Shown here: positions 1-7,283 of the stretch, one piece after another
Layout: the number at the start of each line of letters is the position of its first letter
How positions within the stretch are numbered: the stretch's first letter is position 1
NCBI GenBank assembly: GCA_047632435.1
Contig: JBLICU010000009.1
Location: 1-64,000, forward strand
Origin: JAMZMI01 sp047632435
GTDB taxonomy: Bacteria > Bacteroidota > Bacteroidia > Cytophagales > Cyclobacteriaceae
Length of the DNA: 64,000 nucleotides
Direction: 5' to 3'
The notes under the pieces: generated by a model
Databases searched by the model: none
What the model saw: the letters and a program-made list of their open reading frames with translations, nothing else
What the model was told of the DNA's origin: nothing
Made by a program: the position numbers and the translations under genes

Positions 1-283
1 TCAAGCCAAATTGGGTTTCAATATTTCTGATCAATCCTACTGATGCATCTATGCTGCAACCACTTGCGGCGCTGTGAGATTCATCAACAGCAATCACAAT
101 AAACTGATCAAACTCGATCGAAAAGGAAGCATTCAAAGCAGCACCATGAGCCGCCCATTGGTTTAGAAAACCCTGAACCAATATTTCAATTTGAATTTTC
201 TCCTCAGGAAGAAATGCGCGATCCGCTTGATATACCCACAGTCGGGATGTGGCTGGCATCAAATCTATTTCTTGTGTAATCAT
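1..283 (-). CDS. Conserved Bacteroidota protein (often mislabelled 'ABC transporter ATPase'), C-terminus cut by window edge
   Basis: I translated the minus strand from the ATG at 281-283. It gives a product starting MITQEIDLMPATSRLWVYQ that stays open to the window edge, so about 94 residues are visible. The pattern SRLWVYQADR, then QWAAHGAAL, FIVIAVDE and AASGCSID matches a small (about 160 aa) Bacteroidota family that is commonly annotated as an ABC transporter ATPase. No Walker A or LSGGQ motif is visible in this part, so that name is not supported here. The true function is unknown. It lies just downstream of the two Fe-S protein genes on the same strand and may be co-transcribed with them. 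The C-terminus is missing. Confidence 0.75.
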   Translation of the reverse strand, partial: MITQEIDLMPATSRLWVYQADRAFLPEEKIQIEILVQGFLNQWAAHGAALNASFSIEFDQFIVIAVDESHSAASGCSIDASVGLIRNIETQFGL

Positions 284-379
284 AAGGCAAATTTAATTCG
301 AAAATCTGGGTGAATAATGACAGTGCAAAGACTTTGAACACTGCATTTGTTTAAAAAGGGTTGCCATAAAAGGCAATCA

Positions 380-1177
380 TTAATTCAAACCCTCAGCTTC
401 GGCAATGAGTTCCGCCAAATCCTGAACTTTCACTTCTGATTCTTTCTCCTTGTTTTTAATGCCATCAGTCATCATGGTCATACAAAACGGACATGCCACT
501 GCGATAGTAGTTGCATTGGTCTCTAAAGCTTCTTCCGTCCTTTCAATGTTGATTTCTTTGTTTCCTGGCTCAGCATCTTTGAACATTTGTCCACCGCCAG
601 CACCACAGCAGAGCCCTTTGGTTTTGCATCGCTTCATTTCTATCAGCTCAGCATCCAATGCTTCCAAAACTTTTCTTGGTGCTTCATAGATCTTATTTGC
701 ACGACCCAAGTAGCAGGAATCGTGGAACGTAATTTTCCGTCCTTTAAAAGAACCACCTCCTTTTAGCGTCACCTTTCCGTCATCAATTAACTGCTGCAGA
801 AATTGTGAATGATGGATGACTTCATAGTTTCCACCCAAATCGGGATATTCGTTTTTAAGCGTATTGAAGCAATGCGGACAAGCTGTTACTATCTTCTGAA
901 TGTTATAGCCATTCAAGACCTGAATGTTGGCCATCGCCTGCATTTGAAATAGAAATTCATTTCCTGCCCTACGTGCCGGATCGCCGGTGCAGGCTTCCTC
1001 AAGACCAAGTACGGCAAAATTGATTCCGACATGATTCAAAATTTTCACAAAAGCCTTTGTCACATTTTTATAGCGCTCGTCATAAGATCCGGCGCATCCC
1101 ACCCAAAAAAGTATTTCAGGTGATTCCCCTTTAGCTAACAATTCTGCAACAGTCGGGATTTTTATTTCTTCAATCAT
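380..1177 (-). CDS. (Fe-S)-binding protein with two CCG (cysteine-rich) domains, HdrB/LldE-like
   Basis: 265 residues. Two cysteine-rich (CCG) repeats are visible: C28, C63 and the TACPHC motif (C100, C103), then HDSCYLG (C155), LCCGAGGG (C190, C191) and ACPFC (C229, C232). This arrangement is that of heterodisulfide reductase subunit B, GlpC and LldE, which bind an unusual Fe-S cluster and pass electrons between a dehydrogenase and the quinone pool. No signal peptide or membrane segment is seen, so it is probably cytoplasmic and docked on the membrane partner encoded just upstream (11-bp gap, same strand). The electron donor and acceptor are not shown by the sequence. Confidence 0.85.
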   Translation of the reverse strand: MIEEIKIPTVAELLAKGESPEILFWVGCAGSYDERYKNVTKAFVKILNHVGINFAVLGLEEACTGDPARRAGNEFLFQMQAMANIQVLNGYNIQKIVTACPHCFNTLKNEYPDLGGNYEVIHHSQFLQQLIDDGKVTLKGGGSFKGRKITFHDSCYLGRANKIYEAPRKVLEALDAELIEMKRCKTKGLCCGAGGGQMFKDAEPGNKEINIERTEEALETNATTIAVACPFCMTMMTDGIKNKEKESEVKVQDLAELIAEAEGLN

Positions 1178-1188
1178 TATTCAGGTTT

Positions 1189-2517
1189 TTAGCTTTTTGA
1201 TTTTAATTCATCTGCCCAATTAAAACGATCAGTTGGTGAAAATTTCCAAGGGGCAAAATTGGTTTCAACATTGGAAAACATGGAATTCCAGGAAGCTGGT
1301 GCTGCCGATTCTTCCATCGCCACAAATCTTCTTAGCTGCAGGATGATTTCAAGAGGGTTGATATTCACTGGGCAAGCCTCCACACATGCATTACAACTGG
1401 TACACGCATTGATTTCCTCTTTGGAAATATAATCACCAAGCAGCGATTTACCGTCTTCAAAACCCTTCTCTCCTTTTTGGATCAACAATCCAACATCTTC
1501 TGCCCGATCTCTGGTATCCATCATGATTTTTCTTGGCGATAATTTTTTGCCAGTCAGATTAGCTGGGCATTCCGAAGTACATCGCCCGCACTCTGTACAT
1601 GAATACGCATCCATCAGGTTTTTCCAGGTTAGATCATTCACATCTTTTGCTCCAAATTTCATTCCCTCGGGTGGTGGTGCAGCTTCTGTTTCCATTGGCA
1701 TGCCAAGCATTATTTTGACCTCACTGGTGATCTCATCCATATTATTCATTTTCCCATTCGGCTCCAGATTACTGAAATAGGTGTTTGGAAAAGCCAGGAA
1801 AATGTGCAGGTGTTTGGAATAGGTCACATAAAGTGCAAATGCAAAAATTCCAACTATATGAAACCACCAGGCTGATCTTTCTATCAATAAAAGTCCGCCG
1901 GCTGGGAGCTTTTCTAAAAGTGGGACTAAAGCTGAACTGATTAAGAAAGATCCTGTGGTTGTATAATGACTCATTCCTCTTTCTTGCAAAACCTGATCAG
2001 CGGCATTCATGGATAGGATAGCCGCCATCAATACAATTTCAATCACCAAAATAAGATTTGCATCCAAAGTTGGCCAGCCTTTCATTTCGATTTTGTGAAA
2101 CCTGTCAATTTTAAAAATATTTCTACGGACAAGAAACACTACACAGCCAACAATAACCATCACTGCAAGCACCTCAAAAAATGAAATGAGCCCAGTGTAA
2201 AAACTACCCAAGACGGGGGCAAACAAACGATGCGTTCCTAAGATTCCATCCAATATAATCTCTAGCACTTCCAGATTGATCAGAATAAACCCAACATATA
2301 TAAAAAAGTGAAAAGTCGCAGGAATGATCCTTTTGAACATTTTCCTTTGTCCAAAGGCCACAAGCATCATCGTTTTTATCCGCTCAGACTTATTCCCTTT
2401 GATTTCTGTTGATTTGCCCAAATGGATATTGGCTCTGATTCGAAGAATTCTTTTGGCTATCAAAAATCCAAAAAAACCAAGAATTAGAACGAAGATGATT
2501 TGTGATATATAGTCCAT
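1189..2517 (-). CDS. Membrane-bound (Fe-S) oxidoreductase with two 4Fe-4S clusters (HdrC/NarI-like fusion)
   Basis: 442 residues. The N-terminal half has about five hydrophobic segments (roughly 1-22, 65-90, 105-130, 153-172 and 215-235), with histidines near the membrane (H70, H220, H237) that could bind heme as in NarI-type subunits. The C-terminal half carries two classic CxxCxxCxxxC motifs, C307/C310/C313/C317 and C372/C375/C378/C382, typical of HdrC-like dicluster domains. It lies directly upstream of the CCG-domain protein, so the pair probably forms a membrane quinone-linked electron-transfer module. In Bacteroidota such pairs are often linked to electron-transfer flavoprotein pathways; that link is inference. 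The ATG start lies about 90 bp from the tRNA-Phe, which is on the other strand. Confidence 0.85.
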   Translation of the reverse strand: MDYISQIIFVLILGFFGFLIAKRILRIRANIHLGKSTEIKGNKSERIKTMMLVAFGQRKMFKRIIPATFHFFIYVGFILINLEVLEIILDGILGTHRLFAPVLGSFYTGLISFFEVLAVMVIVGCVVFLVRRNIFKIDRFHKIEMKGWPTLDANLILVIEIVLMAAILSMNAADQVLQERGMSHYTTTGSFLISSALVPLLEKLPAGGLLLIERSAWWFHIVGIFAFALYVTYSKHLHIFLAFPNTYFSNLEPNGKMNNMDEITSEVKIMLGMPMETEAAPPPEGMKFGAKDVNDLTWKNLMDAYSCTECGRCTSECPANLTGKKLSPRKIMMDTRDRAEDVGLLIQKGEKGFEDGKSLLGDYISKEEINACTSCNACVEACPVNINPLEIILQLRRFVAMEESAAPASWNSMFSNVETNFAPWKFSPTDRFNWADELKSKS

Positions 2518-2558
2518 TTTACCTTGTTTTAATGCTCTTTTAATTTATTCAAAAAAAA

Positions 2559-2589
2559 TTTGTGGCTCTCGCAGAATTATCTACTTTTG
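2559..2589 (+). promoter_or_regulatory. Bacteroidota-type promoter of tRNA-Phe
   Basis: TTTG at 2559-2562 is followed 19 nt later by TACTTTTG at 2582-2589, a full match to the Bacteroidota housekeeping promoter TTTG-N19-TAnnTTTG. The mature tRNA begins 15 nt after the -7 box, so a short 5' leader is expected. Confidence 0.8.
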
Positions 2590-2604
2590 CCCCCTCTTAA
2601 ACGC

Positions 2605-2677
2605 GGTGCTGTAGCTCAGTTGGTAGAGCATCGGACTGAAAATCCGTGAGTCGGTGGTTCGAATCCACCCAGCACCA
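2605..2677 (+). tRNA. tRNA-Phe (anticodon GAA)
   Basis: A cloverleaf can be drawn. The acceptor stem is GGTGCTG (2605-2611) with CAGCACC (2670-2676) and discriminator A2677. The D arm is GCTC/GAGC. The anticodon loop is CTGAAAA with anticodon GAA. The T arm is GGTGG-TTCGAAT-CCACC. The 27-43 pair at the anticodon stem base is T-T, a mild irregularity. The 3' CCA is not encoded (ACG follows), as is common in this phylum. A promoter lies just upstream, and an unusual tandem array of tRNA 3'-half remnants follows. Confidence 0.95.
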
Positions 2678-2680
2678 CGC

Positions 2681-2711
2681 AAACCCTGATCAATTTGATC
2701 AGGGTTTTTTT
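2681..2711 (+). terminator. Rho-independent terminator of tRNA-Phe, first copy
   Basis: AAACCCTGATC pairs with GATCAGGGTTT around a five-base loop and is followed by a T run. It begins four bases after the tRNA. Copies recur at 2788, 2895 and, degenerate, at 3004, as part of the tandem repeat units. Confidence 0.9.
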
Positions 2712-3033
2712 ATGACCACCCGAATCACGAAAATCTGTGAGTCCGTGGGTGGGTCGCCACTCCGATCGAATCCACCCAGCACCACGCAAACCCTGATCAA
2801 TTTGGTCAGGGTTTTTTTATGACCACCCGAATCACGAAAATCTGTGAGTCCGTGGGTGGGTCGCCACTCCGATCGAATCCACCCAGCACCACGCAAACCC
2901 TGATCAAAATTTGGTCAGGGTTTTTTTATGACCACCCGTATCACAAAAATCTGTGAGTCGGTGGATGGGTCGCCAAGCCGATCGAATCAACCCTTCAATA
3001 CGCAAACTCTGATCACTTTAGTCAGAATTTTTA
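2681..3033 (+). repeat. Tandem array of tRNA-Phe 3'-half/terminator units (three units of 107, 107 and 109 bp plus a terminal terminator)
   Basis: Units start at 2681, 2788 and 2895, with a last degenerate terminator at 3004-3033. Each unit has the terminator hairpin, a spacer, then a sequence matching tRNA-Phe from the anticodon loop (GAAAATC) to the 3' end (CCACCCAGCACCAC). An extra ~19 nt inside the T-arm turns it into a 7-bp stem (TGGGTGG with CCACCCA) with a long loop. Units 1 and 2 differ at a single base; unit 3 is diverged at its distal end. The plan recalls the rtT repeats behind E. coli tyrT. A minus-strand reading frame across it (2699-2896) is only a by-product of the repeats. Confidence 0.9.
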
Positions 3034-3060
3034 GTGCACTCGAATATACAACAATTTAGA

Positions 3061-3086
3061 AATATAGTATGCATGCATACTATATT
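3061..3086. repeat. Perfect 26-bp palindrome
   Basis: The half-site AATATAGTATGCA (3061-3073) is followed at once by its exact reverse complement, giving a gap-free 26-bp palindrome that stops cleanly at both edges. It sits between the tRNA repeat array and the CHAT operon, about 150 bp before that operon's start. It could be an operator for a dimeric repressor or a cruciform-forming remnant; nothing in the sequence decides between these. Confidence 0.8.
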
Positions 3087-3237
3087 GTGATTGCAATCTA
3101 CACCATAAAGGGTATTTGCTTAAAAAATCATGAGCGCTAACTTGCTCTTTATTATTCTGAGAAAAATCATAAGATAGTCATCAAGTGGAAAAGATATTTT
3201 TTATCTTAGAAAATAATAGTCTAACCAACCAACTGCA

Positions 3238-6200
3238 TTGAAAAACCTGCTCTCCTGCTTTCTTATAATTTTATTGATTCAAGGTGCTTATAGCCAAGAT
3301 TGGCTTATTTCCTACCAAAATTCAGTTATCTATTATAATAACTTCGAATCAGACAAGGCTAGAGATGAAGCCCTCAAAGCCCTTGAGCTTTACAAAGCTG
3401 CTGTTGCTTCACAAGATAAAAATTTGGGGGCCATTCTAAGACAGCTATCCGTCATCTATTACGACCTGAATGCGCTGGATGCCTCATTGGATTATGCAAA
3501 ACAAGAAGTAACACTCTTACAAACAATCAATCTGGCTGAGGACATGAATTTTGCGAATTCGCTCCAAAACCTGGCCTTGATCAGAATGAACAGAAGTGAA
3601 TATGTCGCCGCAGAGCCATTGCTGAAGAAGGCATTAACAATCACAACTACTTTTCATCCCTTGGAATCTTACGAAGTAGGAACCGCAAAAGGAAATTTGG
3701 CTATTGCCAGCTTTCAGCTAAAGAAAGATGAAGAAGCCTTAGCTCTTTTTGAGGAATCGATGCAAATATTAGCCTCTTTCAGCGAAGTAGGGCCTGAATA
3801 TTACAACATCGTCTATAACTATGCCTCCCTACTCACAGCACAAACCTTTTATGAAAAAGCACTTGCTCAATTTCAGGTCATCGAGGAGTATTATAATTAT
3901 GAAACCCCAAATTTTGAATATGGAAGCATCCTGATAAAGGTTGGAGACATGCTGGACAATGTTGGGAAGTTTGATCAGAGTGTCACAAAATACAGACTTG
4001 CGGTTGACAACTTCTCTCAAATGGGTGAATTGGAGTCGGCAGAATATTCCATTGCATTAAACAACCTCACCCTGGCTCTTCAAAAGATTGGCGAGTTTGA
4101 CGAGGCGAGGACATTGATGGACGGACTACTCATTCAGAAAAAAGCAAACAAGGAGGCTGAACCAGAAACCTACGCCACCACTTTAGCTAGTTATGCCAAC
4201 CTCCTCATCAGAAATGGTGAACCTGAAAAAGCAGAAAACAGCCTGCTCGATGCACTGGAAGTTTATGCCACCTTCAATATCGAAAAAGACCTCACCTATG
4301 TGAATGTATTGGAAAGTCTGAGCAGTATCAATCAGACGAATGGGAATTTTGCATTGGCAAAAACGCAAGTGAAGGAGGCACTTTCACTCACTGAGACAAA
4401 TGGCTATAAAGCGAAGGAATATTCTCTTTTTAACCTTAATGCTAAAATCCTGGCCCGTGAAGGCAAGTTTGAAGAGGCGAGGAAACTTGCTGAAAAGTCG
4501 TTGACCGAATGTCAGTCCAGGTTTGGTGAAGATGCTATTCAAACCTGTTTTGTCAAAAACTCATTGGCAGGAATAGTGGCACAGTTAGGCGAATATGATC
4601 GGGCAGAAGCACTTTATCAAGAAATCATGCCCATATTCAGCCAAACCTATGGAGGTGTGCATCCTGAAAGTGCCAAGGTATTGGCCAACTATTCATCTTT
4701 ACTCCAACTTAAAGGCAATTATTATACAGCTGAGTATTATTTGAAAAAGTCATTAAATATTAAGAAGCAAGTTTACGGTGAGCAAAATCCCGACTATCTG
4801 GCAACCTACGAGAATCTTGCTTTGCTCTATCAGCAGACCGCCCGCTTTACTTCAGCTGATCAGATTCTTGAAGAAATAAAGACCACCAAAGAATCCATTT
4901 TACTACAGGATGACCCTTCTTTGGCCTATACCTACATGAATCTGGGTGGAATAAAAAAAGAAATTGCTGACTACACTTCGGCTGAAAACTATTTCAGAAA
5001 AGCCAGGGACATTTTTGCTATCACAGTTGGCAACCAACACGTTTTTTATGCTGCAGTTTTAGACAATTTGGCTTTATTGTATCAAAAAATGGGGAACACA
5101 GCAGCTGCAAAACCATTGTTTAAAGAAGCTTTGGCGATTTATGAATCTAATTTGGGAAAACTCAACATCGACTATGCAACAGCTACTGAAAACCTGGCTA
5201 CCATTTATAAAATGGAAGATAATCTGATAGAAGCAAAAAAACTCCTTGAAGAAGTATTGATCATCGACGAACAGATTTTAGGCACTGAACATCCACTATA
5301 CTCAAAGACACTTCACAATCTGGCGGCCATCTATGAGAGTAATCAAGAGTTTGAAAAAGCAGAAGAACTCTATTTAAAAGCATTGGCCATTGATGAAAAA
5401 GTATTTGGTGCCAATCACCCATCTTATGCTTCCACTCTTTACAATCTGGCCGTCTTGGAACAAGAGCTTGAAAAATACGATCTGGCTATGAAATACTTTC
5501 GGGAAGTGGTAGACATCCGAAAAAGCATTTTGGGCGAAACACATCCTGACTATGTCTTTTCGTTGTATGGACTAGCTCATATTTTACATAGAACCGGTGA
5601 TTTTGAAGGAGCAATGCAACCATACCAAGCGGTCATTGACGAGTATCTGGATCAGATCAACGCCTATTTTCCTGCATTAAGTGAAAGTGAAAAAAGCGCT
5701 TTCTATGGCAAAATAAGACCGGTTATTGAGGCATATCTAGATTTTGGCGTTGAGTTCGTTCTCCTTAGTAAAGGCTCTGCACAAGATCGGGATGAGATGA
5801 TTGGAAGCCTTTATAATCTACAGCTTGCCACCAAGGCACTTTTGCTGAATGCATCAAACAAGGTTCGTAACAGAATCAACAGTAGCGGGAATCAAGCACT
5901 GATCGACCTGTTTAATGATTGGATTGCATTGAAAGAAAATATTGTGAAGGCCTATGCCATGTCAAAGGATGAAACTTTAAAAGCAGAGATTGACATTCCT
6001 TCCATGGAGAGAGAAGTGAATGACAAGGAGAAGCAGCTTTCTCAAAAATCCAGTGAATTTGCCGCCGAATTTGAAAAGAAACAAGTTACCTGGGAACAGG
6101 TAAAAGCAAAACTAGGCCCGGAAGCTGCTGCCATTGAGATCATCAGAATTAAGAAAAAAATCAAAACAGATTCCGTCATCTATGTGTCACTCATCCTCGA

Positions 6201-7275
6201 TGCTCTTCCAGGCTCATCTCCTAAAATAGTAGTAAATGGAAATGGTATTGAAATGGAAAGCAAGGGATTCAAAGCCTATAAAAACTCGATCATTTATAAA
6301 GTTGCCGACAGTAAGTCCTACCGGCTATTTTGGTCATCGATAGATAAGGTATTGGACCAACAGGTTAAAGAGATATTTTTATCTGCAGATGGGGTTTATA
6401 ATAAAGTGAACACATCCACCCTTCTGGATACCGAAAAAAAAGAATATGTTTTGGACAAATACTCCATCCGCCTTTTGAGTAATACAAGAGAGTTGGTTGA
6501 AAATACTGAAAAACAAAACCCGACAAACAAAGCCATGCTCTTTGGTTTTCCGAAATATAATATGACAGCTGCAGAACTCGCGAATACAACGGCCATGATT
6601 ACTGATGCCGACACACGTTATAGTTTCGGAAGCGATATTGCCGAATTACCTGGTACGCTTGAAGAAATCAATAACATAGAAATCATTCTAAAAGCAAACC
6701 AATGGGATTATGATAAATACCTTTCTACTGGAGCCACTGAGGATCAAATAAAAAAAGTGCAGAGCCCTAAAATTCTGCACATTGCAACCCATGGTTTTTT
6801 TCTTGCAGACATCAAGCCAGACGCTGCGGATGCAGGACTGGATAGCAGAAGCACGAAATTCAACCCTTTGCTCAGGTCTGGACTATTACTCGCAGGGGCA
6901 GAAAATACGATGAGAGGAGAAGGATTTGATGGAAATGAGGATGGGATTCTGACGGCATATGAAGCTATGAATCTCAATCTTGACAATACTGATATCGTCA
7001 TCATGTCTGCCTGTGAAACGGGGCTGGGAGAAGTTAAAAATGGTGAAGGTGTTTACGGATTACAAAGATCATTTATAGTGGCTGGTGCCAGCAATTTGGT
7101 AATGAGTCTATGGAAGGTAAATGATGCGACTACTCAATTGCTAATGACCAATTTTTACAAGAACTGGTTTTCCGGTCAGCCAAAACTTGAGGCATTTAAC
7201 AATGCTATTCAGGAAGTTCGTGCTAATTTTAAAGAACCATATTACTGGGGAGCATTTGTAATTTTGGGAAATTAA
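3238..7275 (+). CDS. Secreted TPR-repeat CHAT-domain (caspase-like) protein
   Basis: 1345 residues starting at a TTG codon. This start is chosen because it gives a clean signal peptide (MKNLLSCFLIILLIQGAYSQ). Residues ~30-830 are a long series of 42-residue kinesin-light-chain-type TPRs (for example LALLYQQTARFTSADQILEE and repeats carrying the HPxYAxxLxNLA signature). A helical linker leads to a C-terminal CHAT domain (~1000-1345) with the expected catalytic pair: His1185 in HIATHGFF and Cys1259 in SACETGLGE. CHAT domains are clan CD proteases related to caspases and separase. This one should be periplasmic or outside the cell, unlike the cytoplasmic CHAT proteases of CRISPR and other defence systems. 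It is first in a tight three-gene operon. Substrate unknown. Confidence 0.9.
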   Translation: MKNLLSCFLIILLIQGAYSQDWLISYQNSVIYYNNFESDKARDEALKALELYKAAVASQDKNLGAILRQLSVIYYDLNALDASLDYAKQEVTLLQTINLAEDMNFANSLQNLALIRMNRSEYVAAEPLLKKALTITTTFHPLESYEVGTAKGNLAIASFQLKKDEEALALFEESMQILASFSEVGPEYYNIVYNYASLLTAQTFYEKALAQFQVIEEYYNYETPNFEYGSILIKVGDMLDNVGKFDQSVTKYRLAVDNFSQMGELESAEYSIALNNLTLALQKIGEFDEARTLMDGLLIQKKANKEAEPETYATTLASYANLLIRNGEPEKAENSLLDALEVYATFNIEKDLTYVNVLESLSSINQTNGNFALAKTQVKEALSLTETNGYKAKEYSLFNLNAKILAREGKFEEARKLAEKSLTECQSRFGEDAIQTCFVKNSLAGIVAQLGEYDRAEALYQEIMPIFSQTYGGVHPESAKVLANYSSLLQLKGNYYTAEYYLKKSLNIKKQVYGEQNPDYLATYENLALLYQQTARFTSADQILEEIKTTKESILLQDDPSLAYTYMNLGGIKKEIADYTSAENYFRKARDIFAITVGNQHVFYAAVLDNLALLYQKMGNTAAAKPLFKEALAIYESNLGKLNIDYATATENLATIYKMEDNLIEAKKLLEEVLIIDEQILGTEHPLYSKTLHNLAAIYESNQEFEKAEELYLKALAIDEKVFGANHPSYASTLYNLAVLEQELEKYDLAMKYFREVVDIRKSILGETHPDYVFSLYGLAHILHRTGDFEGAMQPYQAVIDEYLDQINAYFPALSESEKSAFYGKIRPVIEAYLDFGVEFVLLSKGSAQDRDEMIGSLYNLQLATKALLLNASNKVRNRINSSGNQALIDLFNDWIALKENIVKAYAMSKDETLKAEIDIPSMEREVNDKEKQLSQKSSEFAAEFEKKQVTWEQVKAKLGPEAAAIEIIRIKKKIKTDSVIYVSLILDALPGSSPKIVVNGNGIEMESKGFKAYKNSIIYKVADSKSYRLFWSSIDKVLDQQVKEIFLSADGVYNKVNTSTLLDTEKKEYVLDKYSIRLLSNTRELVENTEKQNPTNKAMLFGFPKYNMTAAELANTTAMITDADTRYSFGSDIAELPGTLEEINNIEIILKANQWDYDKYLSTGATEDQIKKVQSPKILHIATHGFFLADIKPDAADAGLDSRSTKFNPLLRSGLLLAGAENTMRGEGFDGNEDGILTAYEAMNLNLDNTDIVIMSACETGLGEVKNGEGVYGLQRSFIVAGASNLVMSLWKVNDATTQLLMTNFYKNWFSGQPKLEAFNNAIQEVRANFKEPYYWGAFVILGN

Positions 7276-7283
7276 CCTCGACC

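Noticed and set aside
2699..2896. Minus-strand 65-residue frame across the tRNA repeats
   Set aside because: It is a translation of the 107-bp repeat units with no other support; it repeats the same motif and has no start context.
2681..3033. CRISPR array interpretation of the ~107-bp repeats
   Set aside because: No spacers, no cas genes; the whole unit repeats and matches tRNA-Phe plus its terminator.
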